Below are positions 56,101 to 64,000 of a stretch of DNA of 64,000 nucleotides, piece after piece. This DNA is from Agapetus fuscipes (lineage: Eukaryota; Arthropoda; Insecta; Trichoptera; Glossosomatidae), in contig OX637333.1 in the NCBI GenBank assembly GCA_951799405.1, positions 15,189,960-15,253,959 on the forward strand, given 5' to 3'. The notes under the pieces were generated by a model. That model saw only the letters and a list, made by a program, of their open reading frames with translations. It searched no databases and was not told where the DNA came from. Position numbers and translations under genes: made by a program. The number at the start of each line of letters is the position of its first letter. Position 1 is the first letter of the stretch.

Positions 56101-56772
56101 AAATGCACGAAGCAATCTATTTTGTCAGTTGTAGCTCGTTTGTTTGATGTTTTGGGCTTAGTCGCACCAGTTATACTGGCTGCAAAGCTTCTCATCAAAG
56201 AGCTATGGCGTGCCAACATCGGTTGGGATGACTCTCCGCCTGATGCTATAATTCGACGTTTTTCGAGTATAACACAAGAACTTCCGTTGCTCGCTACTTT
56301 AAAAATTCCTAGGCACATCGGTGTGACTAGCTCAACCAAAGTATTATTAGTAGGTTTTTGTGATGCTAGTCTGAATGGTTACGGTTGTGTTATATATGTA
56401 CATACAACTGACATGGATGGAAATATTTCTGTCAGGTTGTTGTGCTCAAAATCTAAGGTATCTCCCACCAAGATTACGACATTAGCACGTTTAGAGTTGT
56501 GCGCTGCTGTTTTATTGTCAAAGATGTTAAAACTTGTGATCGAGATGTATCGTGATCGGATACATATAACTGATGTATATGCTTTTTCTGATTCAACGAT
56601 TGCGCTGGCTTGGATTTGCTCTTCTCCACATCGTTGGTCAATTTTTGTAGGAAATAGAGTCGCTCAGTGTCAGGAGAATTTACCCCCTCAGAACTTTTAT
56701 CACATCTCAGGGGACGAGAACCCAAGTGACTGTTTCACGTGGTATGTTACCATCTCAATTAATTTCTCATAG
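53185..56772 (+). CDS. BEL/Pao Gag-Pol, N-terminal part: gag, protease, RT, RNase H
   Basis: 1,195 codons from ATG in AACATGGCG. Gag (about residues 1-300) has the conserved PPIQIPLFDGNPKNWSRFFE segment of BEL/Pao and DUF1759-type proteins. Cys/His knuckles follow at about 340-410 (CVLCKRNDHNKLHKC, CVRC, CQICNKGHH). Protease: CLVDNGSQNHLI at about 475, with Asp in DNGS. RT: MPRIVLDASAKT, FNRVPFGLKCSPFLA and FYMDDLVQS (YMDD core) at about 760-895. RNase H: GFCDASLNGYGC at about 1055. The frame ends soon after GDENPSDC, where family members continue into integrase; here a one-base shift moves the rest to the next frame. It makes the structural proteins and the enzymes that copy the element RNA in cytoplasmic particles. 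Confidence 0.93.
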   Translation: MADALTRTLVILKEKQKVYFERINNLYKLGKNVSNFASRENSNFLSASKEAGSWVKKYEDLIDQINALSLEIDPEAKVNYQSLMAFEELYSKIMDVRERILKTETPHVSTQSGPRYEVKLPPIQIPLFDGNPKNWSRFFESFKANVHLNTGLSDAQRVQYLTGNLTGKAASIFSGIVPSAETYNVVWDSLVKKYQDKRALGTYYINNILDLKKADHTAACLDGFIEKYAASIAALKQLGIADVGDFLLFNCALRKLNSSTVMAFELSLKDIEIPSCQNLISFVQQQVKILERSHVNESKSVSEACHSNTRVRNNTTKSVSGRAFLASGRVSTGDTLFCVLCKRNDHNKLHKCVKFKSYSPKERYEFIKSKRGCVRCLSVTHWSHCTETGTCQICNKGHHTLLHFDDKENKARRVVKNAEQGHQLSHSGDDMQGSGVPSVSLSANARVNASTVLLATAQVFAWSNYKKNKMIVRCLVDNGSQNHLITLECCRNMNLHIVPLNNSVIRGIGLSARPIHGCVNFEIQSRYNPQNTYKVNALVVDNITDQLPSRYIDNSDMTYLKDISMADLSWNVPGVVDIVLGAQLFPFIYLGKIIESKSKAPPALLTSFGYVLMGDCPKSVSAADSCHESFSALVVKDADLLLHKFWELEEIPVKKFLSPDETACENSFVSSVTKDEAGRYSVALPFCAEPGNLGNSRNTAFRRFLLLERKFKQLPSLQENYNSVINDYIQKGYLSEVAESDIGEHGYYIPHHAVVRQDKPMPRIVLDASAKTHTGLSLNDVLHSGPNLQADLFLLFLDFRLFPVAMTADVQQMYLQVGVFVDHRRYLRILFRFSEKEKVRTFQFNRVPFGLKCSPFLAMRSVRQLASDMAEHFPEAAKVAGARFYMDDLVQSVADEASAVSLAKDLVALFKYGGMDLVKWSSNSSYLLDSLPNSHRGSIKFDDDKGVTLKVLGLSWDPVKDNFFFTSNDSQQKCTKQSILSVVARLFDVLGLVAPVILAAKLLIKELWRANIGWDDSPPDAIIRRFSSITQELPLLATLKIPRHIGVTSSTKVLLVGFCDASLNGYGCVIYVHTTDMDGNISVRLLCSKSKVSPTKITTLARLELCAAVLLSKMLKLVIEMYRDRIHITDVYAFSDSTIALAWICSSPHRWSIFVGNRVAQCQENLPPQNFYHISGDENPSDCFTWYVTISINFS

Positions 56773-58375
56773 TTTATGGTGGAATGGTCCACTGTGGCTT
56801 CAACGCCCTTCGGATGAATGGCCGATTCAAAGATTCTCCTCGTCCGATGCGTTAGAAATTCCTGAACAGGCAACTGTACTGACAGCCATTGTAGTACATG
56901 CCGACTCTATGATTTTATATGACTTAGCACAACGAACTTCTTCGTGGAATAAATTAATTCGAATTACAGTTTACATTCTTCGCTTTATAAATAAATTTAA
57001 ATCACTGTTGCATTTTATTGAATGCATGTCCCATGCTGAAGTTAAGTTAGTACAGACAATACAAACTGTTCATTTTTCGGACGATATTAAGTTGATAAAA
57101 GATAACAAGTTACCATCGAAAAAACTGCGTAATTTATCGGTTTTTCTGGATCAGGAAGGTACGTTACGAGTTGGAGGTCGGCTTTCACGGTCTGATTTAC
57201 CCTTTGAAGCTAGACATCCAGCTTTACTTCCGAAACATGACTCAGTGGTGAACTTAATAATTAAACATTTTCACGAATCCAACTGTCATACCGGTCCAGG
57301 ACTTTTGATGTCTATTATACGACAAAGGTTTTGGATATTGGATGCCAGAACCGTTATACGAGCACAAACTCGTAAATGCAATATTTGCTTCCGAGTGAAC
57401 CCGTCGCACCCTACGCCAAAGATGGCGGACTTGCCTGCCTGTCGCATAACAGAAGCTAAAGCATTTATGCATACGGGGGTAGATTATGCTGGACCTTTAA
57501 AAATACTTCTTACGCGACGACGCGGACAACATGCTCAAAAGGCATATATCTGCCTGTTTGTTTGTCTCGTGACCAAGGCGGTGCATATTGAGCTCGCAAC
57601 TGATCTGTCAAGTGCCTGTTTTATAGCTGCATTTAAGCGTTTTATCTCTCGTCGTGGGCCAGTTTCCTTTATGTATTCGGACAACGGCACAAATTTTGTT
57701 GGGGCTCGTGCCCAATTAGATGAGATATATAATCTTTTACAAAATTCACAGCATAATGTCCGAATGAAGCGAGAACTTGAGGCGTATAAAATAGAGTGGA
57801 AAATGATTCCCCCTCGAGCTCCTCACTTCGGAGCTTTATGGGAATCAAATATTAAGAGTTTGAAAACTCATCTGTATCGAGTGATAGGGAATCAGTTGCT
57901 CACATATGAGGAGATGCAAACGGTGTTGACTCAAATCGAGAGTATCATGAATTCTAGACCACTAAGTGTCATCAGTTCTGATCCTCACCCTGATGTTATA
58001 ACTCCTGCGCATTTCTTGATGTCCACTCCCTTAAAACATCTGCCTGCTTCTGAGCTACCTGACACCCCAGTTAATCTTACTCAGCGTAAAAATCTCCTGG
58101 ATCAAATCGTGTCATCTTACTGGAAGCGATGGAAGGTAGAATACCTGCACACTTTGCAGGTCAGACAAAAATGGCAAACCGATGTTAATGCAATTCAGGT
58201 AGGGACTGTTGTACTGATTGGGCAAGAGGACGCTCCTCCTTTGTCCTGGCCTCTGGGAATCATCACCAAGGTTTTCCCTGGGGATGATGGCGTGATTCGA
58301 GTAGCCACAGTAAAGACTGAGCAAGGTTTTTACAAACGTCCGGTCGTCAAACTCTACCCATTGCCGACACAATAG
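56726..58375 (+). CDS. BEL/Pao Pol, C-terminal part: integrase
   Basis: 549-codon frame overlapping the first by 47 bases. The start shown is just the first in-frame ATG; real translation, if any, would arrive from the upstream frame. Integrase zinc region: HFHESNCHTG with CNIC about residues 175-220. Catalytic core: GVDYAGPL (first Asp), YSDNGTNFVGA (second Asp) and the Glu region after HFGALWESNIKSLK. C-terminal SYWKRWKVEYLHTLQ and SWPLGIITKVFPGDDG are typical of BEL/Pao. It inserts the cDNA into the genome. The frame change could be an indel or a programmed +1 shift; a run TGTTTCAC lies at the junction. Confidence 0.9.
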   Translation: MTVSRGMLPSQLISHSLWWNGPLWLQRPSDEWPIQRFSSSDALEIPEQATVLTAIVVHADSMILYDLAQRTSSWNKLIRITVYILRFINKFKSLLHFIECMSHAEVKLVQTIQTVHFSDDIKLIKDNKLPSKKLRNLSVFLDQEGTLRVGGRLSRSDLPFEARHPALLPKHDSVVNLIIKHFHESNCHTGPGLLMSIIRQRFWILDARTVIRAQTRKCNICFRVNPSHPTPKMADLPACRITEAKAFMHTGVDYAGPLKILLTRRRGQHAQKAYICLFVCLVTKAVHIELATDLSSACFIAAFKRFISRRGPVSFMYSDNGTNFVGARAQLDEIYNLLQNSQHNVRMKRELEAYKIEWKMIPPRAPHFGALWESNIKSLKTHLYRVIGNQLLTYEEMQTVLTQIESIMNSRPLSVISSDPHPDVITPAHFLMSTPLKHLPASELPDTPVNLTQRKNLLDQIVSSYWKRWKVEYLHTLQVRQKWQTDVNAIQVGTVVLIGQEDAPPLSWPLGIITKVFPGDDGVIRVATVKTEQGFYKRPVVKLYPLPTQ

Positions 58376-58709
58376 ATTACTATTTAATTTCGTCTACTGA
58401 GTTAGTAGATCTCTACCATTGTACATATTTACCATGTTTAGAATTAATCTTATGCTTTACTACTAAGCTTATCTGTTAGAACATGTTAAATCTAGCTTAT
58501 TATATTGGCTTAAGTATTTTTGTGTCTAACCTGCTTACTTGTAGGCATACTTATTATATTAATTATATTAAGTTTCTCTAGTTTAAGATTTTCAAACATT
58601 GATTGTAATTATACCTATGTATCATTTCTCGAATATTGTTTGTAAAAATCGACATGGTTTCTTTGAATATCTGGTTTGTGTTGCAAAGCTTTTAACTTTA
58701 AGTCTTTGC
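58376..58709 (+). other. BEL/Pao 3' untranslated region
   Basis: About 330 bp between the pol stop and the polypurine tract. No frame resembling an envelope protein. Confidence 0.8.
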
Positions 58710-58722
58710 AAAGGGGGGTGTA
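58710..58722 (+). other. Polypurine tract
   Basis: AAAGGGGGGTGTA immediately before the 3' LTR; the usual plus-strand DNA primer. Confidence 0.8.
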
Positions 58723-59308
58723 TGGTGACGCATGATTAGCGTCATCTATTTTTAATTTTAATTAATAGTCTAAGAAGCGAATTTCATGTTGGACTTTCAC
58801 AATCTGAAAAAAGTGCGGATAAAAATCGCAAGATGTCGGTATGAACTTTTTTGACATCCAACGTGAAATCTCAAGATTTGAGGACTTCCGCTTCTGTCGT
58901 CTTGACAAGTAGACACGTTTTTATATATGTCTCGCGAGCGATTTGAAATTTACCGTTAAAAAATTCTGTGAGTGAGTGTGTTTGTTTTACCTATAACTTG
59001 CAAGTGTGGCAGTTCGTGAACAAGGCTCATCTCCATAGGATCCTGAGAAACGAGCATCATCTTGGACCAGAGCACAATTTGAGGTGAGTGTGGCCCTTTT
59101 GATTTTCGCTTCTTTGGTACGGGAAGTCGTCCAAAATTGAAAGCCACCTATTGAAGGTCGGTTTGTTCGAGGGAGAAAATATCTAGGCAGTAGTTCTAGA
59201 ATTTTCATATCCCTCATTTGGAGAATACGTTACAGTTTCTCCACTTTGCTTTTTTTGTATTTTATATACATACCCCCTGAGGGGCAAAACTTACAACTTG
59301 CCTCCCCA
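58723..59308 (+). repeat. BEL/Pao 3' LTR
   Basis: 586 bp, the same as the 5' LTR as far as I can compare. Followed by the second ATAGT. Confidence 0.93.
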
Positions 59309-59583
59309 ATAGTTCAAACAAATGTACCCCTGTCAAATCAACAACAAAAGGAAGTTTATGATACATTAATGAAGGCAATTGATGATGAAAATTGTGGTTT
59401 ATATTTCCTGGATGCCCCTGGTGGAACTGGTAAGACATTCCTCATGTCAGTAATTTTGGCCACTGTTCGTGCGAGATCCAGCATTGCGGTTGCAGTTGCT
59501 TCCTTTGGAATAGTAGCCACATTGTTATAAGGATGCCGATTCAGCATTAAAACTGCCGTTAAATCTTCAAACTATTGAAGAAC
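59309..59583 (+). pseudogene. Helitron PIF1-like helicase, Walker A segment
   Basis: Continues the codons cut at 52056: VQTNVPLSNQQQKEVYDTLM, then FLDAPGGTGKTFLMSVIL with the Walker A motif, then ASFGIVATLL and a stop at 59528-59530, after which decayed sequence reaches EEPTC at the LINE-A boundary. The helicase unwinds DNA during rolling-circle transposition. Confidence 0.88.
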
Positions 59584-60040
59584 CAACATGTTTAATCTAA
59601 TCTAAGCTGCAAGGATATATATCATTTAAGATTTATATTAAGTGCATTCCCACAAGCAGGCATGTATAATTTTGCGCTAACACATGCCGCCATGTGGACC
59701 TACATTATAAAAACCCATCTCAAATAAACATAAGCCCTGCAACTCTTGCCGTCCTTCCCTGAGACAGAGGTGACATTGGCAAAGTGAAACATTTTTTCAC
59801 AGTATGGGTGGTCAGCCGCATACCAATCTATAAATCAAGGAACATACATGACAAATTACATTTTTAAAATCACTAAATTATAATATGTATGGACATCAAA
59901 AACTAACAGAAAACAAATTTTATTTATAAAACCCTAGCCGCCAACATCACAGATTAACCGCCATTTCTTTCTGTCCTTACACACTTCTTTCATTTCCTCC
60001 AGAGTCCTAACCTTCTTCATACAGGTTCTCCTTTTATTAT

Positions 60041-60697
60041 AATAATAATAATAATAATCTAAGTTGCAAGGATATATTCATTTAAAGCTCTCAGATGCAT
60101 GCCCACAAACCAACACGTGTAGTTCGCGCTTACAAATGCTGAATGCGTACATACAAATAAAATCCAAACCTCAAATGAACATAAGCCCAACAACTTTTGC
60201 CAACCTTCCCTGAAACAGGGGTGACATTAGATTTAGATTTTCACATTAAAGTACACTACAGGTTTTTAAACCTAATGCATACAATAATTAAAAACACAAG
60301 TAACACAAAAAATCACAAGTAACTGAAATCAGCTTAGGAGAAACGGAAGCCTCTGTCTAAGCTGACTTTCACTCAGGTGGAAGATATCAACCGAGGAGGA
60401 GATCTCATTGAGCATAGCCATTGCCCTCCCGACAGTCATAACCCTAGGTAGGTTAGTCCTGTATCTTGGGAGTAGCAATAGTCTATGCTCACGTTGCCTA
60501 CAATAATTGTCGGGAACATACAGATCAATTTGTCCCAGAAGAGCGGGATTACAAATCTCACCACGAATCAAACGGATAAAATGAACTATTAAAAATTCAT
60601 TCCTTCTTGCCTCCAGGCTACTGAAACCAAGCATGCCGAGTACAAACGCACTTGGATATAGCCAAGGATAATATTGGCAAAGTGAACCATTTTTTAC
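60041..60697 (-). repeat. T250, 5'-truncated, with a LINE fragment nested in it
   Basis: T250 parts at about 60050-60231 and 60669-60697 flank the LINE-F piece, with ATT repeated at the split (GTGACATT / ATTGGCAAAG). TATTAT flanks the whole at its insertion point in LINE-A. The tail is an expanded ATT run. Confidence 0.75.
60232..60668 (-). pseudogene. LINE-F C-terminus (CR1/Jockey-like)
   Basis: 101 open codons on the minus strand (60634-60329): RRNEFLIVHFIRLIRGEI, CNPALLGQIDLYVPD, YRTNLPRVMTVGRAMAM and LNEISSSVDIFHLSES. This is the LLxxIxxxVP...NDF.x.DIF pattern at the end of CR1/Jockey-type LINE proteins. The innermost level of the nest. Confidence 0.7.
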
Positions 60698-60823
60698 AGT
60701 ATTATGACTCTGGATATTCCATTAGTTTGCAATTTCGGATATTTGGTCCATCCATACCTTTCTCGGTCTTCCTCTACCACGATATCCATCTATTCTACCA
60801 ACATATACTTTCTTCGTCAGTCA

Positions 60824-61850
60824 TGTAATATTGTCAACATGTTATATTGCAAAACACTCCGCAATGGCCAAAGTTTTATCAGCACCGAAAATCATCCATC
60901 TGGGACGAATGCACAATGGCGCATAAACGTGCATTGGAAGCACTTCACCGAAGATTGAAAGATCTACGCAATAACTCGAGATGTTTTGGGGGCGCAATGA
61001 TTTTACTGTCTGGAGATTTTGCCAAACACTGCCAGTAATTTCAAGAAAACTTTAATTGACAACAAACATGAGAGTTGCATTGCTGAACGATACATCTGCT
61101 GAAGATTTCTCTGAGAAATTACTGACTATCGGTAATGGTCGAGTACCTGTTGACGAATTGAGCGGATTGATTTCATTTCCTCAGAATTTCTGTAACTTTA
61201 TCTCATCAAAAGAAGAACTCATCAACAAAGTATTTCCAAACATCATTAATAACCACAAAAATAATAAATGGTTGAGTGAGTGAGCAATTTTGGCGTCTAA
61301 GAATAAAGATGTAGAAGACATAAACTTCATAATTCAGAATGAGATCATTGGTACACTGCATTCTTTCAAATCAATCGACTGTGTTACAAATGAAGATGAA
61401 GCCACCAACTATCCAATTGAATTTTCAAACTCCTTGGATGTGCCGGGCTTACCACAGCACAATTTACGATTAAAGGTTGGCTCCGTAGTAATCATGCTTC
61501 GAAACATAAACCAACCGAAACTGTACAACGGATCACGATTGGTGGTAAGGAAATGATGAAAAACGTGATTCACACGACGATACTTAAGGGAAATTTTGAA
61601 GGTGAGGAAGTTCTCATTCCAAGGATCCCTATGATTCCAACCGACATGCCGTTTGAGTTTAAGCGACTTCAATTTCCGATCTGTCTTGCATTCGCCATGA
61701 CCATTAACAAATCACAATGCCAATCCTTAAAAGTTTGTTGTCGGAATCTAGAAAATCCGTGTTTTTCCCATGGTCAATTATCTGTGGCATGTCTTGCACC
61801 TTATGATAAAACGAAAAATGTCGTGTATCACAAGGTGCTTCACTAAAGAG
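60824..61850 (+). pseudogene. Helitron PIF1-like helicase, remainder
   Basis: Several frames in order: IWDECTMAHKRALEALHRRL (Walker B, about 60897) and GGAMILLSGDF; NMRVALLND and GNGRVPVDELSG; ASKNKDVEDIN and RLKVGSVVIMLRNIN; then ICLAFAMTINKSQCQSLKVC and ENPCFSHGQLSVACLAPYDK to the stop near 61846. The usual SQGQS motif has Cys for Gly. Stops at 61036, 61281 and 61554 and several frameshifts show it is inactive. Confidence 0.88.
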
Positions 61851-61921
61851 TGGAACCCATGCATTAAAATATGTACATGGCCAATAAAAAATCATTAAAT
61901 TAATTCCTTATTCATTTTATA

Positions 61922-62325
61922 TTCTATAATCTAAGTTGCAAGGATATATTCATTTTAAGCTCTCAGATGTATGCCCACAAACCAACACGTGTAGTTCGCG
62001 CTTCCAAATGCTGAATGCGTACTTACAAATAAAATCCAAACCTCAAATGAACATGTGGTTTAAAGTCTTTTTTCATTTCTTTCTTTTCCATTATCGATAT
62101 GTCACTTCACAACAAGAAGGTCGATGTTCAACTGTTCGGTCTCTTGTTTATTGACAGTGGAACATCAATTATTCAAATCTGAATAATATTCCAAATAGTC
62201 AGTCTTGCCAACACTACAGAACATAAGCCCCACAACTTTTGCCGACCTTCTTGAAACAGGGGTGACATTGGCAAAGTGAACCATTTTTTACAGTATGGGT
62301 GGTCAGCCTCATAGTAGTCTACGTG
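61922..62325 (-). repeat. T250, full length, split by a 164-bp insertion
   Basis: Pieces 61922-62054 and 62219-62325. Removing 62055-62218 and one GAACAT restores the normal ATGAACATAAGCC order. Confidence 0.8.
62055..62218. mobile_element. 164-bp unknown insertion with 6-bp GAACAT duplication
   Basis: Begins GTGGTTTAAAGTC and ends GTCTTGCCAACACTACA; no clear inverted ends, no poly-A. GAACAT at 62049-62054 and 62219-62224. AGTGGTTTAAAGT recurs at 62419, suggesting a related sequence nearby. Confidence 0.5.
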
Positions 62326-62639
62326 AGGATGACCATATTGGTCGAAAACGTTTGTAATAATTGAAATATTTAAAAATTAGTAATTTTGAATATATTATAT
62401 ATTTGTGAAAATAAACAGTGGTTTAAAGTTTAACAAGGTGTTATTTAATTAAATAACAATAAAAAAAAAAAAAAAAAAAAAAATGATGGTATCGTCTGCA
62501 TATAGTTGTATCAAAACAATAACATAACCTCAAAATGTGCATATCATAGAGCAAAGTTTTTTTTTTCGTAGAGATGTTACCAAAAATTGTAAAATCGATA
62601 TTGCAGACTTGTAAAAAACAGAAGTACCCATGAAAACGC
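62326..62639. other. AT-rich sequence with a poly-A run
   Basis: Ends of retroposed material are suggested by AATAAC followed by 23 A at about 62460-62482. Nothing else recognised. Confidence 0.45.
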
Positions 62640-62735
62640 AATGTTAGAAATACACTAGTAAATGTAACTTGTAAGTTACAAGGCTTGTTACTTGTAAATT
62701 GTAACTTGTCAACTTGTACTTTGAAAATACAGGCC
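62640..62735. repeat. Element end related to 46066-46180
   Basis: Inverted relative ending TTGAAAATACAGGCCCC, rich in repeated ACTTGTAA / TTACAAG words that can fold. Confidence 0.45.
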
Positions 62736-62744
62736 CCTGGTTGA

Positions 62745-62905
62745 TCGATCCAGAAACCATTCCTTTTTCACGTCACGTCAAAGTTCTTCGAATTATATGT
62801 ATCATACTAATGACCTCCGTGGAAAGTGAACATTCATTTTTGACACTTAACCGAGTGTTTTCGTTCCTTAGAAATACGATGGGTCAGGAAAGGCTTGTCG
62901 CATAG
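62745..62905 (+). pseudogene. hAT transposase dimerisation segment (fragment)
   Basis: Reads SVESEHSFLTLNRVFSFLRN then TMGQERLVA and a stop. This is the C-terminal hAT dimerisation motif (SxERxFSxLxRxKxxLRNTMGxERL in the family). Different from the Buster-like element at 1-2005. No catalytic region remains. Confidence 0.75.
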
Positions 62906-62917
62906 GGGGGGTAATCA

Positions 62918-63178
62918 ATGACGGCTAGTATAAAAATGCACTGCTCGATGAAAAATCGACGAGTCGTCACTGGTCTTAAGACTTGGTGTCAATCTTTCGT
63001 GGAAGAAGGTTATCGTGAGATTGGTGATCAAGCTATTGTCGTAGATAATCGTCGTATATGTGTGTTATCGGAGTTTGACAAGCACGCGTGGGCATCAAAA
63101 GTGCTACTTTGGGATCACGCATTCAAGGACAAGATAACTGCAGCAACCAAGATCTGGATCACGGGCAGGAGAAGAAAG
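62918..63178 (+). other. Unrecognised open stretch ending at a strong donor site
   Basis: About 85 codons with balanced composition (RRVVTGLKTWCQSFVEEGY, VVDNRRICVLSEFDKHAW, KIWITGRRRK) run into AGAAAG/GTGAGT, a consensus splice donor at 63178/63179. I do not recognise the protein. No convincing acceptor was found. It could be a host exon or part of another transposon. Confidence 0.3.
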
Positions 63179-63464
63179 GTGAGTGGAAATCCTTCGCTCG
63201 TTTCATCTTTGTTGTCCCGACCAATAGAAAGTCCAGACTATCAGAATGTTTCTTGCGTCTCCTCATCGGGTCATTGTCAGATTGAGGAGCCTCGTAAACT
63301 AAAGTCAGTCCACCAAGTGAGGATACGCACGAAGAATCAAATGCGCGCATACAGCTATTCAATATAAATACCTGTTTCTGGCCAAGCAAAAATAGGTTAG
63401 TGAATTGCATTTCTGTTCATAAATTCATTTATTTACAAAGTACAAAAATTCTGGCACTAATATC

Positions 63465-64000
63465 TACGAGGTGAGTCCACAAAGTAAGTGTACTGAGGCT
63501 TTCACGATCGGATAGATTTTATTTTCGACATATTGGCTACACTTCTGTGTAGCGTGACCTTTCCCCTCCACAACGAGACCGGTTCGAGATTAGTAAGTGG
63601 AGAAGTGTTAACAGGACAACACATTTTGTGAAAAATGGCAATCCAATCTCCTGCCAAGTGCGAAATACGCGACGGCGGGCAATACTTTTTGAGGCGCTGC
63701 AAACTCCATGGCGATGAATTTCTCCACTCCATTGTGTAGATGAAACTTGGGTTGCATCCTACATGCCTGAAACCAAAACGCAGCCTCAACAGTAGTGTCA
63801 CACCTCTTCAGCCTCCGCCAAAAAGTTCACAAATCAACTCTGCAAGATACTGTGAGGCCCTAAAAAATTGTGGAGGGCGATTCAGAAAAGAGGAGAGGCA
63901 TGCTGACAAAGGGGGTCTGCCTGGTGCACAACAATGCCAGACCACACAAGGCCCTGCTCGCCTTGTTTAAATGGGATGTCCTGAACAATCTCCCGCATTT
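63465..64000 (+). pseudogene. Mariner-like element, internally deleted, runs off the window
   Basis: Starts near CGAGGTGAGTCCACAAAGTAAG after TA, a mariner-type terminus. Coding sense: MAIQSPAKCEIR (N-terminal helix-turn-helix start, about 63634), then a jump of roughly 100 or more residues to FLHSIV and VDETWV with the first catalytic Asp (about 63738), YMPETKTQPQQ with a stop, AKKFTNQ, and HNNARPH where the family has HDNARPH (second Asp replaced by Asn). Frameshifts and stops throughout. The right terminus lies beyond 64000. Confidence 0.8.

Larger units (their letters stand above)
52057..59308 (+). mobile_element. Complete BEL/Pao LTR retrotransposon
   Basis: 7,252 bp with two 586-bp LTRs, primer-binding site, gag-pol and polypurine tract. 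A perfect 5-bp target duplication ATAGT lies at 52052-52056 and 59309-59313. The LTRs begin TGGTGACG and end CCTCCCCA, and I found no difference between them by eye, so insertion was recent. No envelope gene. The only visible coding defect is a one-base frame change near 56728. Confidence 0.93.
59584..60823 (-). mobile_element. LINE-A copy A4 inside the Helitron, itself interrupted
   Basis: T250 plus 3' UTR and C-terminal coding sequence (59584-60040 and 60698-60823). CATGT occurs at both Helitron boundaries, and removing the insert rejoins the Helitron codons for PTCNI. The interruption 60041-60697 is a T250 with a further LINE fragment inside. Confidence 0.8.
51514..61850 (+). mobile_element. 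Helitron, decayed, split by BEL/Pao and by LINE-A
   Basis: Three pieces of one Helitron ORF: 51520-52056, 59309-59583 and 60824-61850. The gaps are a BEL/Pao element (52057-59308) and a LINE-A copy with its own nested insertions (59584-60823). Rep-domain sequence is absent, so only the helicase part is present, and no 3' CTRR hairpin was found. Confidence 0.85.

Noticed and set aside
58376..58722. Envelope gene in the BEL/Pao element
   Set aside because: Only about 330 non-coding bases separate pol from the 3' LTR.
52290..59217. Two identical pairs of 63- and 76-codon minus-strand genes
   Set aside because: They are the same chance frames in the two identical LTRs, 6,666 bp apart.

Overview
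This is a stretch of animal nuclear DNA, AT-rich and dominated by transposable elements, and almost certainly from an arthropod, most likely an insect. The reasons are the element mix (BEL/Pao, Ty1/copia, RTE-like LINEs, Helitron, hAT, PIF/Harbinger, mariner), a 5S-rRNA-derived SINE, the tag GCTGACCCGGCAAACGTTG that recurs in insect genomes, and strings such as GTACCTACCTACC. The species cannot be read from the sequence.

Only one host gene is recognisable. Two minus-strand exons, 42101-42258 and 7578-7758, encode consecutive parts of the N-terminal domain of mannosyl-oligosaccharide glucosidase (MOGS, glucosidase I, GH63), which trims the first glucose from N-glycans in the ER. The split codon joins across the intron and both splice-site pairs are canonical. 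The intron is therefore about 34.3 kb, and everything from 7759 to 42100 lies inside it. It includes a 5.1-kb array of 88 exact-length 58-bp units that ends 142 bp from the splice acceptor. The gene continues beyond 7578 off the left edge, and its 5' exons were not found.

Layout. 1-2.0 kb: hAT (Buster/ZBED5-like) transposon with one nonsense codon. 2.1-6.9 kb: LINE-A copy split by a 1.2-kb TIR element, plus copies of a 0.25-kb repeat (called T250 here). 7.6-13.0 kb: MOGS exon and minisatellite. 13.2-17.1 kb: piggyBac remnant and a 1.2-kb hAT-type element with a perfect 8-bp target duplication and other repeats nested inside. 17.6-20.2 kb: family B element. 20.5-24.5 kb: two wrecked copia copies, one with nine in-frame copies of the integrase Asp motif. 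24.9-26.6 kb: a satellite made of T250. 26.6-29.1 kb: an inverted repeat, one arm holding a 1.18-kb element with GC-rich hairpin ends. 29-31.4 kb: LINE-A relative and family B. 31.7-35.6 kb: LINE-A copy with a Harbinger-type insertion. 36.9-42.0 kb: RTE-like LINE and fragments. 42.1-42.3 kb: MOGS exon. 42.6-47 kb: tRNA- and 5S-derived SINEs and LINE-D pieces. 47-51.4 kb: family B and LINE-C. 51.5-61.9 kb: a decayed Helitron holding a complete BEL/Pao retrotransposon with LTRs that look identical, plus a four-level nest. 62-64 kb: hAT and mariner remnants.

Several insertions can be dated relative to one another because removing them restores a reading frame or because an empty site is also present in the window. 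T250 is both the 3' end of LINE-A and a freely dispersed unit with a constant 5' end, so it is probably a SINE or a LINE-borne promoter/tail module. The 5S-tRNA composite SINE ends in sequence that matches the 3' end of a different LINE in the window. Family letters (LINE-A to F, family B, T250, SINE-S) are local labels, not database names.
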